A DNA stretch of 24,165 nt from CALBLZ01 sp041917855 (GTDB lineage Bacteria > Patescibacteriota > UBA1384 > CAILIB01), in NCBI GenBank assembly GCA_041917855.1, contig JAYRWT010000071.1, positions 1-24,165 on the forward strand. The letters are read 5' to 3'. The notes beneath the pieces were generated by a model. The model saw nothing but the letters and a program-made list of their open reading frames with translations. It searched no databases and was not told where the DNA came from. Shown in pieces: positions 14,003-23,389 of this stretch (position 1 is its first letter; every line of letters starts with the position of its first letter). A program made the translations under genes and the position numbers.

Positions 14003-15067
14003 ATGGCTGATGCTCCAAAAGGAAAAGAAAAGGTAGCGCTGATCACTGGTATCACAGGTCAAGACGGTTCCTACTTAGCCGAACTGCTCCTTGAAAAGGG
14101 CTATATGGTTCATGGAATCATTCGCAGATCTAGTACATTTAACACGAGTAGAATTGATCATCTACTCCAAGATCCACACGTAGAAGGGCTTCGCCTTAGG
14201 CTGCACTACGGCGATCTCTCTGATGCGAGTAATCTTTCTCGCCTTATCGAAAAAATTCAGCCAGATGAGATCTATCACTTAGCCGCGCAGAGTCATGTGC
14301 GCGTTAGTTTTGATATGCCAGAGTATACAGCTGATGTTACCGGCCTTGGTACGCTACGGCTCCTCGATGCAATACGGGAAACTAAGGTGAATACTAAGTT
14401 CTACCAAGCCTCTTCATCTGAAATGTACGGCCTAGTTCAGGAAGTTCCGCAGACCGAGACAACACCGTTCTACCCTCGCAGCCCCTATGGCTGCGCCAAG
14501 GTGTACGGATACTGGATTACAAAAAACTATCGGGAGAGCTACGGACTCTTTGCGTGTAATGGCATTTTGTTTAATCACGAGTCTCCACGCCGAGGTGAAA
14601 CATTCGTAACCCGCAAAGTAACTCGTGGGCTAGCTCGGATTAAGCTGGGGTTAGAAGAGTGTCTCTACCTCGGTAATCTTGAGGCAAAGCGTGACTGGGG
14701 GTATGCCAAGGATTACGTTGAAGGGATGTGGCGAATGCTCCAGCATGATAAGCCTGATGATTACGTACTTGCCACAAACGAAACGCACACCATACGAGAA
14801 ATGGTGGAGCTTGCCGCAGATGAGCTAGGTTTTGCCATTGAGTGGAAAGGGTCAGGAACAGAAGAAGTGGGCATAGATAAAAATTCAGGAAAAACCATTA
14901 TTCGTATCGATCCGCGCTACTTCCGCCCTGCAGAAGTAGAACTATTGATCGGTGATTATGCAAAAGCAAAGAAAGAGCTCGGCTGGAAGCCAACAACAAC
15001 ATTCCGCGAGCTTATAGTTCTCATGGCCAAGTCAGACCTTGAAAGCGAAGCAAAAAAGGGAGCTTAA
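14003..15067 (+). CDS. gmd: GDP-mannose 4,6-dehydratase (Gmd)
   Basis: Converts GDP-mannose to GDP-4-keto-6-deoxymannose using tightly bound NADP. Visible features in the 354 residues are ALITGITGQDGSYLAE (12-27), IIRRSSTFNTSRIDHL (39-54), LHYGDLSD (67-74), HLAAQSHVRVSF (92-103), the active site SSSEMYG (137-143), the catalytic pair Y162-K166, and NHESPRRGETFVTRK (191-205), a hallmark of the family. The KRDWGYAKDYVEGMW segment also fits Gmd. It is followed 2 bp later by fcl, so the pair forms the GDP-L-fucose pathway. The expected mannose-1-phosphate guanylyltransferase is not in the window. Confidence 0.97.
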   Translation: MADAPKGKEKVALITGITGQDGSYLAELLLEKGYMVHGIIRRSSTFNTSRIDHLLQDPHVEGLRLRLHYGDLSDASNLSRLIEKIQPDEIYHLAAQSHVRVSFDMPEYTADVTGLGTLRLLDAIRETKVNTKFYQASSSEMYGLVQEVPQTETTPFYPRSPYGCAKVYGYWITKNYRESYGLFACNGILFNHESPRRGETFVTRKVTRGLARIKLGLEECLYLGNLEAKRDWGYAKDYVEGMWRMLQHDKPDDYVLATNETHTIREMVELAADELGFAIEWKGSGTEEVGIDKNSGKTIIRIDPRYFRPAEVELLIGDYAKAKKELGWKPTTTFRELIVLMAKSDLESEAKKGA

Positions 15068-15069
15068 CT

Positions 15070-16002
15070 ATGGACAAATCTGGAAAAATCTTTGTTGCGG
15101 GTCATCGGGGGATGGTTGGGTCAGCAGTGGTCCGCCGTTTGCAAGATCTTGGCTATACCAATATTGTAACGCGCACCCGTAAGGAGCTGGACCTTACCAA
15201 TCAGGAAGCAGTACGAAACTTTTTTGAAGTTGAAAAACCAGAGTACGTCGTGCTAGCTGCAGCTCGAGTCGGAGGCATTAAAGCCAATATGATTGCTCAG
15301 GCTGATTTTCTGTATGAAAACTTGCAAATGCAGAACAACGTAATTTGGTCTTCACACGAGCACAATGTAAAAAAGCTCATTTTTCTTGGTAGTAGCTGTA
15401 TTTACCCTGCACAAGCTGAGCAACCAATAAAAGAAGAATCGCTTCTTACCGGCTCACTTGAGCAGACAAACGAGGGTTACGCGATTGCAAAAATCGCGGG
15501 CATTAAGCTCTGTGAAAAATTGTACAACCAGTACAACCGTAAGTTTATCTCCTGCATGCCAACCAACCTGTACGGCGAGGGAGATACCTACGACCTAGAA
15601 CTCTCACACGTTATCCCAGCTCTTATTCTAAGAATGCATAATGCTAAACTTGCGGGTGATTCCGAGGTTACAGTCTGGGGTAGCGGGAATGTCTTCCGAG
15701 AATTTCTCTACGTAGATGATCTTGCGCGTGCTGTAGTGCTACTGCTGGAAACCTATGAGTCAAATGAGATTGTAAACATAGGTACAGGCGAAGACATGAC
15801 TATTCGTGAGATTGCCACACATGTAAAAGAAGCTGTCGGCTTTACGGGAGAACTTGTATTTGACACGACAAAGCCGGACGGTGTGCTGAGAAAGCGCCTC
15901 GATGTTACTCGTATGATGGCCACGGGCTGGAAGCCAGAAATCGACATTAAAACCGGCCTACAGAAGGCCTACGATTGGTTTTTAGCAAATAAGGCTGCAT
16001 AA
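15070..16002 (+). CDS. fcl: GDP-L-fucose synthase (Fcl/WcaG)
   Basis: A 310-residue epimerase-reductase that turns the Gmd product into GDP-L-fucose with NADPH. Seen: GHRGMVGSA (residues 11-19), AARVGGIKANM (64-74), LGSSCIYP (106-113, with S108 and C110 in the catalytic positions), YAIAK (Y137 and K141), PTNLYGEGD (164-172), and SHVIPAL with the catalytic-type His180. Shine-Dalgarno GGGAG lies 7 nt before the ATG at 15070. Tight spacing to gmd before and the 2-epimerase-like gene after (3 bp) suggests one transcript. Confidence 0.96.
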   Translation: MDKSGKIFVAGHRGMVGSAVVRRLQDLGYTNIVTRTRKELDLTNQEAVRNFFEVEKPEYVVLAAARVGGIKANMIAQADFLYENLQMQNNVIWSSHEHNVKKLIFLGSSCIYPAQAEQPIKEESLLTGSLEQTNEGYAIAKIAGIKLCEKLYNQYNRKFISCMPTNLYGEGDTYDLELSHVIPALILRMHNAKLAGDSEVTVWGSGNVFREFLYVDDLARAVVLLLETYESNEIVNIGTGEDMTIREIATHVKEAVGFTGELVFDTTKPDGVLRKRLDVTRMMATGWKPEIDIKTGLQKAYDWFLANKAA

Positions 16003-16005
16003 GGT

Positions 16006-17121
16006 ATGAGCAAGACACACCGCATCTACTTTTTTGTGGGAACTACTGCGGAGCTAATCAAGGTTTTCCCCGTGATGAAAGAGCTTTCTGATCGCAAGGT
16101 TCCGTTTAAGGTTATTGCATCTGGACAGAATGATGTGCGAACTAGTGTCTTGCTCAAACTCGGTGGCGTAAAGGCAGTCGATATTACTCTATTTGACGGT
16201 AGTATCCCGCAATCACCAAAGGGTCTTTTACTCTGGTTCTTGCGTACCTACCGCCATGCAAAGAAAGTGCTGGCGAGTGAGTTCGCTGGCGGTAATGCAA
16301 AAGGTAGCATCATGGTTGTGCATGGTGATACGGTTTCTACGCTCATGGGGGCTCTGCTGGCAAAAAAGTTTAAGCTTCAGATTGGACATATTGAGGCTGG
16401 TCTCCGTTCATATAACTACCTGAATCCGTTCCCAGAAGAAATTGATCGAGTGCTTGTATCTCGATATGTCACAACAAGCTACTGCCCGAACGATTGGGCA
16501 CTGAATAATCTCAAAAATAAAGGAGGGGTCAAGATTAACACCGGCCAGAACACGCTAGTTGATGCCTTAGAGATAGCTACTCATCAGCCAATAGAATCAG
16601 AGCATACCAGAGAGATAGCAAAGCTAAAACATTACTTTGTGTTTGTGTTACACCGCCAAGAGAATTTGCTAAATAGTCAGCTTACTCGTGCGCTTGTTGC
16701 GCGTGTATTACAGAAAGCGCACACAATACCCTGTGTTCTTATTTTGCATGAACTTACCAAGGTTACACTCGAAAAGTATGGACTACTCGAGGAGATACTG
16801 GCACATCCAGGTGTTCACGCCGTTCCGCGATTGCCGTACGTTGACTTTATGCGCGTGCTATCTGGTGCAGATTTCATAGTTACTGACGGCGGTAGCAATC
16901 AGGAAGAGTCATACTACATGGGCAAGCCTTGCCTGCTTCTGCGTAAAAAAACCGAGCGAATTGAAGGATTGGGTGAAAATGCGCTGCTCAGCATGTGCGA
17001 CATGGATACTATCGGTGCATTTCTGGACGATCCAAGTAAATACTCTCGAAAAAAGATTACTCCAACTGAAAAGCCAAGCGCAATTATTGCGGAGCACCTG
17101 ATAGCAACGACTGGCTCATGA
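16006..17121 (+). CDS. UDP-GlcNAc 2-epimerase family protein (divergent)
   Basis: A 371-residue protein of the non-hydrolysing UDP-N-acetylglucosamine 2-epimerase fold (GT-B-like). Classical members make UDP-ManNAc. Key acidic and His positions are present: D108 in VVHGDT, E130 in HIEAGLRS, the PEEIDR segment (143-148) and H216 in HRQEN. Two signatures differ: the N-terminal GTRPE is GTTAE (12-16), losing the Arg, and TDSGGxQEE is TDGGSNQEE. This points to a separate subfamily, perhaps with another UDP-sugar substrate. It overlaps the next GT2 gene by 4 bp (ATGA). Epimerase activity is likely but the substrate is uncertain. Confidence 0.82.
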   Translation: MSKTHRIYFFVGTTAELIKVFPVMKELSDRKVPFKVIASGQNDVRTSVLLKLGGVKAVDITLFDGSIPQSPKGLLLWFLRTYRHAKKVLASEFAGGNAKGSIMVVHGDTVSTLMGALLAKKFKLQIGHIEAGLRSYNYLNPFPEEIDRVLVSRYVTTSYCPNDWALNNLKNKGGVKINTGQNTLVDALEIATHQPIESEHTREIAKLKHYFVFVLHRQENLLNSQLTRALVARVLQKAHTIPCVLILHELTKVTLEKYGLLEEILAHPGVHAVPRLPYVDFMRVLSGADFIVTDGGSNQEESYYMGKPCLLLRKKTERIEGLGENALLSMCDMDTIGAFLDDPSKYSRKKITPTEKPSAIIAEHLIATTGS

Positions 17122-18161
17122 AGAAAACCAATCTGCCCTTGGTAAGTATCGTAATGCCAACACTCAACTCTGAGCGTACCATTCGACTGGCACTTGAATC
17201 TATACGGACCCAGGACTACGACCAAGATAGTATAGAGATCATTCTTGCAGACGGTGGCTCAACCGATACAACCATTGCTCTTGGTAAGGAGTTTGGGTGT
17301 AGAGTTTTACCCAATCCTCGCATACAGCCGGAGTGTGGAAAGCACGAGGGGATACTGCACGCAAAGGGGGAATATGCACTTTTTCTTGACTCGGATGAAG
17401 TGTTTAATGACAGCGGCGCGATACGCCGCAGAGTAGAATTCTTGCGTGACAACCCATCTGTGAAAATTGTCCTTACAGGTGGATACAAAAAACCTGATGG
17501 AGCCAACTTTGTAAATGATTATATTAACGCCTTTTCAGATCCTTTTTCTTTCTTTATGTATGGTGTTTCTTCTGAGTATCCTTACTATGTACCTGCGTTG
17601 CATAGGAGATACGGGGGTAGGGAGGTAAAAGGAGGAGTTGTATTAGAATTTGCTGAGCAAGGCATGATACCGCTGGTTGATATTTCTGCAGGCAACATGC
17701 TTGATCTGACCTACGTGAGATCCAAGTTTAAAGATCGCCTGTCTGATGTGAATATTGTACCTGAGATGTTCGTACTGATTTCACAAGCAACACATGTCGC
17801 AGGTATTTTATATAACGATTATATCTACCATTACTCCGCCGATACGCTGCATAAATATGTACGTAAGTTGGCCTGGCGCGTAATCATCAACACACATTTT
17901 GTTGATACCGTTGGAGTTGGATTTGCAAACCGGGAAGGTCGCCAGCCACTCTGGTTTCGCGTAAAAAAATACCTGTTTGTTCCCTATGCGCTTAGCTTTG
18001 TCCTGCCGCTACTACGTTCACTTCCTGTTGTACTGCAGCGTAGGTCACTTACAATGTTGCTGCACGCTCAACTAAGCTGGTACGTCGCGGCACAAATTGT
18101 GGTCCAACAGTTCCGTAAAATGATTAATCGACCTCCGACACTCAAGGCATATGGCAAATAA
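17118..18161 (+). CDS. Family 2 glycosyltransferase with C-terminal membrane-associated region
   Basis: A 347-residue protein. The N-terminal GT-A domain shows LVSIVMPTLNSERTI (residues 8-22), ILADGGSTD (42-50) and the metal-binding DSDE (91-94). The C-terminal part (about 270-335) is rich in hydrophobic and aromatic residues (YLFVPYALSFVLPLL), suggesting membrane association. The enzyme probably adds a sugar to a lipid-linked acceptor in the cytoplasm; neither sugar nor acceptor can be told. The start overlaps the 2-epimerase stop by 4 bp, and its end overlaps the GT4 gene by 11 bp, so these genes are translationally coupled. Confidence 0.85.
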   Translation: MKKTNLPLVSIVMPTLNSERTIRLALESIRTQDYDQDSIEIILADGGSTDTTIALGKEFGCRVLPNPRIQPECGKHEGILHAKGEYALFLDSDEVFNDSGAIRRRVEFLRDNPSVKIVLTGGYKKPDGANFVNDYINAFSDPFSFFMYGVSSEYPYYVPALHRRYGGREVKGGVVLEFAEQGMIPLVDISAGNMLDLTYVRSKFKDRLSDVNIVPEMFVLISQATHVAGILYNDYIYHYSADTLHKYVRKLAWRVIINTHFVDTVGVGFANREGRQPLWFRVKKYLFVPYALSFVLPLLRSLPVVLQRRSLTMLLHAQLSWYVAAQIVVQQFRKMINRPPTLKAYGK

Positions 18162-19317
18162 ACTCCGGAAAGTTCTAATTTATTCCCATAGTACCGAGGA
18201 CACAACCGGTATAGATGATGAAATGTACTCCTACCTCAAAAATCAGGGGGTACCAGAAGTTACATTAGTTCAGTTTCCGTTTACGTACTCAAAGAATGGC
18301 TCAATCAGAATTTGTAGCTTGAGCAATGGGATGGAGCGGCGCCGCGAGTCAACAATAAAGTTCTATAAGCCAGAGCCGATCTCACTGGTTAAGGACATAC
18401 TTTACGGTGTGTGGTATGGATTCAAGTTTGGTTGGAAGGCTGATTTTCTTTTTGCAAGTAATAACCTATTAGCAGTAGTAGGTATTTTCTTGCGCAGCAT
18501 CGGTGTAGTGAAGCGTGTAGGCTATAACATCATTGACTACACTCCTGTTAGGTATGGCAACCCACTTCTTAACAGCGTCTATACTTGGGTTGATAGGTTC
18601 GCTGCGTACCATGCAGATCATGTTTTCCCCCTCAATAAAGAAATGATTATGGGTAGGGTGGACAGTGGCCTTTTTGATATTACAAAAGTTTCCTGGAGTC
18701 CAATGCCATTTGGCAACAACTCCAACTTATACAGCGCCGATGATTACTCCCATGGAGATGCAAAGAAGCTGGTATTTTTTGGAGGCCTCATTAAGAGTAA
18801 GGGAGTTGAGTTGCTTGTGCCAATTATGCAGGAGCTTAAGAAACTTGGGCGTAGCGATCTTTCTCTAGTGTGTATTGGTGGTGGGGAGGTTGATTGGCTC
18901 AAATCTGAGGTAAAGAAAGCTGGCCTGGAGAAAGTCTTTGATATTCGAGGTAGAATACAAGACCATCATGAAGTAGAAAAAATACTACTTTCCTGCGGCG
19001 TTGCACTTGCTCCGTATAACCCCCACGATGAAAACTCCTTTAGTAGATTTGCGGATGTTGGCAAGGTAAAGGTCTACCTTGGTTGTGCACTGCCAGTAGT
19101 GATTACAGATGTTCCACCGGTTGCTAAAGTATTGAGTAGTGAGGGTGCTGGATTGATTTCTGAGTATGATGCAAAAGATATAGCAGCTAAAATAATGAAG
19201 ATTACAGAAAAGGAGTCTACATACAAAGCCTACCGGCAGCAGGCAATGAAACTAGGTGCGGACTTTGCTTGGCCCAACATTTTTAAGCGCGCAATTTCTA
19301 TACTCACACATGAGTAA
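18151..19317 (+). CDS. GT4-like glycosyltransferase (GT-B fold)
   Basis: A 388-residue protein. The N-terminal half contains a GIDDEMYSYL segment and a hydrophobic patch, and the C-terminal half holds the nucleotide-sugar domain: LVFFGGLIKSKGVELL, LVCIGGGEVDWL, IRGRIQDHHEVEKIL, and GKVKVYLGCALPVV. In classical GT4 enzymes a Glu lies in the position two before the YLxxGxPVV segment (EX7E motif), and here it appears to be Val. This may mean an altered donor site or a lineage variant. It starts at ATG 18151 inside the previous gene's end and overlaps the next gene by 8 bp (ATGAGTAA). Confidence 0.8.
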   Translation: MANKLRKVLIYSHSTEDTTGIDDEMYSYLKNQGVPEVTLVQFPFTYSKNGSIRICSLSNGMERRRESTIKFYKPEPISLVKDILYGVWYGFKFGWKADFLFASNNLLAVVGIFLRSIGVVKRVGYNIIDYTPVRYGNPLLNSVYTWVDRFAAYHADHVFPLNKEMIMGRVDSGLFDITKVSWSPMPFGNNSNLYSADDYSHGDAKKLVFFGGLIKSKGVELLVPIMQELKKLGRSDLSLVCIGGGEVDWLKSEVKKAGLEKVFDIRGRIQDHHEVEKILLSCGVALAPYNPHDENSFSRFADVGKVKVYLGCALPVVITDVPPVAKVLSSEGAGLISEYDAKDIAAKIMKITEKESTYKAYRQQAMKLGADFAWPNIFKRAISILTHE

Positions 19318-21601
19318 GCTTGTTCAATTTTTGATCCGCAACAGGTACCAGTTTCTCCAGTCTGCAATTTGTTTGGCATTACTTATACTGCCACTTTTAT
19401 TCTGGGGGGATAAAAAAATTGTGGGCGGTGATGATACACGCTTGTACTACTTTTACCCGCTAGATTTTTTAAGGAACTATGCCACGAGCATAGTCGGCGA
19501 CAACCACATTGGTGGGCTAGGATACTATTTCCCACTTAGCCAGTTTTGGCCAACGTTGTTACTGATTGCTCTCTGGAATACTATTTTCTCGCCTGGCTAC
19601 AGCCAGTTCCTTCTATTTGGTGCAGTGCTGGCAGTAGGCTACCTAGGGTTTTACTATTTTCTCAGTAACTGGCTTACCAAGGAAACACCAGCGAATAGGG
19701 CGTCGCGCATTGTGGGTGGCTTGATGTATGTCCTCTCAACTTTCCTTTATTTCACGCTGTTTGGGGCACTCTGGCCAGGTATATTTCTGATAGCGGCAAT
19801 GCCCTGGTGCATCCACTTTTTGGTACAGAGTATTAGAGGTACGTCGTGGTCTGGTACAGTTCTCTCCGCTGTTATCCTTGCTCTTTTTGCTAATGTTATT
19901 GCCAACCTGCCATGGATTGCTGCCTTAGCCTTAGTGCTACTGCCAGTGCTTATTATTTTGTTTGTAAAACATAAGAAAAATTTTGTAATCCGCCTTTTTG
20001 TATTTGGTTTGCTCTACTGCGCCATCTCTATACTGCCGCTCTTCCACTTTGTCTATGCTCCACTGAGCGCTAGTGCCGGTGATTTAAATCCAGTGGCACG
20101 AGTGAGTAAGAACACCGACGAAGATATACGGCAGAACGAGCAGCTGATCCGCTCGGTTTCGATGAGTAACAGTGTGCTTTTCCCAATGTACAATCTCTTT
20201 CACGAAGGGATACAAAAAGATTTCAAGTGGGCGAGTTACGAGGTATACAAAAGTTGGGATTTGGTTCTGCTGCCGTTTAATGTGCTGTTCTTGCTCATTA
20301 TTTTGTTTGCTCTTCTTCGTATTAAAGCCGCAGATCAGCGATACTGGTGGCTCACGGGGGGTCTTATGGGATGGGTGCTTGCCCTCTTTATGTTTACAGC
20401 AAACGTGACACCGTACGGGCTTAACATATTTATTGCACTAAATAAGCATGTACCGGGCTTTTCAATGTTTCGGAACATGTTTGATAAGTTTGGTCTGGGG
20501 CTAGCCTTTGTCTTTGCGTTTACCGTTGCACTAGCTTTGTCGGTTGTTATTGAAGCGTGGCAAGCCCGCCACAAGGGGCTTGTTGCATCAACACTCGCAC
20601 TTATTGTTCTTGGTGCAGTTCCGTTTTTGGCAGGATCAAATTTTCAGCAGCCGTTCAGGAGCACAGCTAGTAAGTACGATACGCTTAATGATTTCAACCA
20701 GGATTATAAGGACTTGCTCTCATACATTGATAGTATCCCTGGCTCTGGGAGGTTTGCCTGGATACCGCTCGCTTCTGGTAACTATCTGCCTATTCAAGAC
20801 AGCATAAGCCCTGACCATTACTATGTTGGTCCCTCGCCTGTAAAAATTCTTACGAGCAAAAATGATTATACCGGCGGCTACTCCTTCTTTGCAGAAGGGG
20901 AAAGCTTAATGAAAAATTTGCTACTACAGGGCAAGTACCAGGAAGCTGCAGTTTTTTTGCAGAAGATGAATGTTGAATACTTGATTGTGAATCATGACGT
21001 AGATGCTGGGTGGCAGAAGAGTTATTTGTACCAAATACAGTACCCGGGCGATTTATTTGAGGCACAAGGTACAGAGTTTAAGCGTGCAGTTCTGGGTAAC
21101 AAGCTGCGTTCTTTTGGCTCACGTTACGACGTATATGAAATAAACCCGGCATACCGTAATACAAAGATCAGTATTAGGCAAGTTGATAGTGCTGACGTAA
21201 CGTCTGCAGTGCCTGCAAGCTACAAGAAGATCTCAAGTGATCACTATACAGCAACGGTTACTCTATCTGGTGAAAAGGACATACTATTCTTAGAGACCTA
21301 TCAAAAACTTTGGAAAATGCGTGCTAGGGCAACGGACGGTTCTTTAGTAGAAATAGATGCTCCACATACAGTCGCGCTTGGCTATGCTAATGCCTGGCGG
21401 ATTAACGCTACAAAGCTCCCTGATAATCTTGGTAAACAAAACCTTGATGGATCAGTGACACTTGATGTTGATTTACGCTTTGTGCCTGCAACCTTCTCTA
21501 CGCCACTAGCTCTGGTTTCTGCGGGATCACTACTATTCTGCTTGCTATATATTGCTTGGTCAGCACTGCCGCGTCAGCATAGAAAAAAGGAGCGACCGTG
21601 A
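19310..21601 (+). CDS. Large multi-membrane GT-C-like protein (YfhO/AftD-like)
   Basis: A 763-residue protein with an N-terminal helix, then GGDDTRLYYFYP (residues 39-50) carrying an acidic pair just after the first helix, as in GT-C enzymes. About a dozen helices follow. VPGFSMFRNMFDKF resembles the PGFxxFRxPxKF segment of YfhO and AftD relatives. The last part (about 480-730) is a soluble extracytoplasmic region ending in one final helix. Such proteins add sugars to envelope polymers or lipoteichoic-type chains from polyprenyl-phosphate donors. I chose ATG 19310, which overlaps the GT4 stop by 8 bp, over the upstream in-frame ATG at 19256. The activity is inferred from fold features only. 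Confidence 0.75.
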   Translation: MSKLVQFLIRNRYQFLQSAICLALLILPLLFWGDKKIVGGDDTRLYYFYPLDFLRNYATSIVGDNHIGGLGYYFPLSQFWPTLLLIALWNTIFSPGYSQFLLFGAVLAVGYLGFYYFLSNWLTKETPANRASRIVGGLMYVLSTFLYFTLFGALWPGIFLIAAMPWCIHFLVQSIRGTSWSGTVLSAVILALFANVIANLPWIAALALVLLPVLIILFVKHKKNFVIRLFVFGLLYCAISILPLFHFVYAPLSASAGDLNPVARVSKNTDEDIRQNEQLIRSVSMSNSVLFPMYNLFHEGIQKDFKWASYEVYKSWDLVLLPFNVLFLLIILFALLRIKAADQRYWWLTGGLMGWVLALFMFTANVTPYGLNIFIALNKHVPGFSMFRNMFDKFGLGLAFVFAFTVALALSVVIEAWQARHKGLVASTLALIVLGAVPFLAGSNFQQPFRSTASKYDTLNDFNQDYKDLLSYIDSIPGSGRFAWIPLASGNYLPIQDSISPDHYYVGPSPVKILTSKNDYTGGYSFFAEGESLMKNLLLQGKYQEAAVFLQKMNVEYLIVNHDVDAGWQKSYLYQIQYPGDLFEAQGTEFKRAVLGNKLRSFGSRYDVYEINPAYRNTKISIRQVDSADVTSAVPASYKKISSDHYTATVTLSGEKDILFLETYQKLWKMRARATDGSLVEIDAPHTVALGYANAWRINATKLPDNLGKQNLDGSVTLDVDLRFVPATFSTPLALVSAGSLLFCLLYIAWSALPRQHRKKERP

Positions 21602-23091
21602 TCAGATTTCTTAAACCCGCCATACAGTATCTGAAACAGAACCTACGGTATGTAGTTGTCATCGCGCTGCTATTGGGCCTAATGCAGTTTGGTGATCGCC
21701 GCCCGGTGGGTAATGCTGCTGGTGTGAGTGATGCCAATAATCCTAATCTACAAGTTGAGGCTCAGGCAGGTGCAGGCATAAAAGTACTGCAAGCGCCTGT
21801 ACGTGTACTGACAGGGACTACGTCGTATGGGGTATTTCTTTCACTACTGTCGCGCTCACAAGACATGCCAAAGCAGCCGTGTTCTCTGGCAGTTTCGTTT
21901 CGAAATGATGCTGGCATTACGCAGCGTATTGGCGTGATTACACCAGAATTCAATGACAGGTTTAGTTTCTATAGGTTTACCGTACAGCCCCAGGGTGATT
22001 ACTCCGTTATTCAGCTAGATAAGCCTGAGGAATGTAGTAGTGCAGTGCTCTCAGTTCGTAGCGTCTATGCTTACCCGCTTGTTGACGCGGAGCACACTGA
22101 GCCCGCTCGTGAAGGATTAGTCAGTTTTACAGCCTTTGATAACCCAAGTCTGCCGGATGATTACCTGTCGCTTGGTAAAGAAGCTGCTGGATTTACACTT
22201 AATCCAACAAAGGATCTTTTGCTTGGGAAGGTACAATTTGGTGCACGTATTGTAGGCACAGGCGGCAAAGGGAAGTATCGCTTGGCGCTCTACGAACGCA
22301 GGGGGACCGATGCAGTTTTGCTTTCTCAGACAAGTTTTAGCGCTGCAGAGGCTGATTCATACTATAGAGTTGGAGTAGACCTGTACGCAGTACCAATCCC
22401 AGCTAAGTTACAGGCGGGAAAAGAGTATGTAATAGGCATTGATGGCTTACGCGTAGTCCAAAGCACTACACATCAAATGCTCTTTGGCCAGCAGAAAAGC
22501 TCAAACGTAGTTACTCTAAGTGTTCGTGGCAAGAAGGAGTCGGTACGCCTAGGGGCATTTGTTGCGCAACTCTACGTACCAGTATTTGAAACTACTGCAG
22601 CTGGATTTATTCCTGACCGCTTACAAACATTACCAATCGGTCTTTCGCAATCACGCTTAAACTTTTCATTTCATGGTACATACTTTGATTGCCTTAACTC
22701 CCTAGAATCGGGGTCAAACACGATGTGCTTTGAGGGGATAGTAACGCAATTAGCGGCATCAGATGAGTACATCTATATGAGTATTCCAATTAACGGAACA
22801 ATCCAGCGCGGATCAGTATCCGTTACACCAAAACAATTTGGGGCTCGCTTACGTGATCTGGAAGTGCAATACAAGCTCAATGACGGAGAGTGGGAGGAGC
22901 TTTCTCCTGTACGTACTAGTGAAAAAACAACCTACTCTGCTGTTCTGAAGAACCAAGTTGCAAAACGGGTGATGATCCGGGTGAGGGCTACGCCGTCAGA
23001 AAGAGCGGTAACTGAGCGAGGAGAGGGAGAATACATTGGACTAGATAATCTTGGCGTAGAGCTAACAGCTGTAGGAGGAGTACATGAGTGA
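21598..23091 (+). CDS. Exported beta-rich protein of unknown family (497 aa)
   Basis: The start is GTG at 21598, with an AAAGGAG Shine-Dalgarno and a 4-bp overlap with the previous stop. Residues about 15-37 are a hydrophobic signal or anchor helix followed by a Gly/Ala stretch. The rest is hydrophilic and beta-rich, built of alternating strands, with paired cysteines (PCSL, EECSS, DCLN, MCFE) that could form disulfides outside the cell. No enzyme motif was seen, and domain boundaries near residues 165 and 350 are guesses. The position between two large GT-C-like proteins suggests a partner or acceptor in glycan assembly (inference). I do not recognise the family. Confidence 0.7.
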   Translation: MIRFLKPAIQYLKQNLRYVVVIALLLGLMQFGDRRPVGNAAGVSDANNPNLQVEAQAGAGIKVLQAPVRVLTGTTSYGVFLSLLSRSQDMPKQPCSLAVSFRNDAGITQRIGVITPEFNDRFSFYRFTVQPQGDYSVIQLDKPEECSSAVLSVRSVYAYPLVDAEHTEPAREGLVSFTAFDNPSLPDDYLSLGKEAAGFTLNPTKDLLLGKVQFGARIVGTGGKGKYRLALYERRGTDAVLLSQTSFSAAEADSYYRVGVDLYAVPIPAKLQAGKEYVIGIDGLRVVQSTTHQMLFGQQKSSNVVTLSVRGKKESVRLGAFVAQLYVPVFETTAAGFIPDRLQTLPIGLSQSRLNFSFHGTYFDCLNSLESGSNTMCFEGIVTQLAASDEYIYMSIPINGTIQRGSVSVTPKQFGARLRDLEVQYKLNDGEWEELSPVRTSEKTTYSAVLKNQVAKRVMIRVRATPSERAVTERGEGEYIGLDNLGVELTAVGGVHE

Positions 23092-23386
23092 TCGAGTTCT
23101 TTTGGTTGACTCAAGCGTAGCCATGCTGGCTGGTGTTCTAGCACTATCGCTGGGCTGGGGAATGACGAGCGCGGTAGTATTTGTTGCAATTATTTGGTGC
23201 ATTTTGCGTCCTGTTGGTCGATTTCTTGCGGTAAAGCTGGTGATTGGTGGGGTTGCTGCACTTGCGCTTTTGTTTGCATTTGGTGCCCAGGAACAAGCTG
23301 CTCGATTAAGTAATGCAGTCTATGTTCTATTCCTTGTCCTCATTGTTGAGCTGTTGCGTGAGGGCCTAGCCAAACTAAAGAGGTAA
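23084..23386 (+). CDS. Small 100-aa membrane protein
   Basis: A 100-residue protein with three likely transmembrane helices (about residues 12-28, 30-45 and 48-68) and possibly a fourth (about 78-92), ending in a basic tail (REGLAKLKR). GGAGGAG lies just before the ATG, which overlaps the previous stop by 8 bp as ATGAGTGA. No family was recognised. Its tight coupling to the exoprotein before it and to the large membrane protein 3 bp after it suggests it is an accessory subunit of the same process. Confidence 0.7.
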   Translation: MSDRVLLVDSSVAMLAGVLALSLGWGMTSAVVFVAIIWCILRPVGRFLAVKLVIGGVAALALLFAFGAQEQAARLSNAVYVLFLVLIVELLREGLAKLKR

Positions 23387-23389
23387 GAG

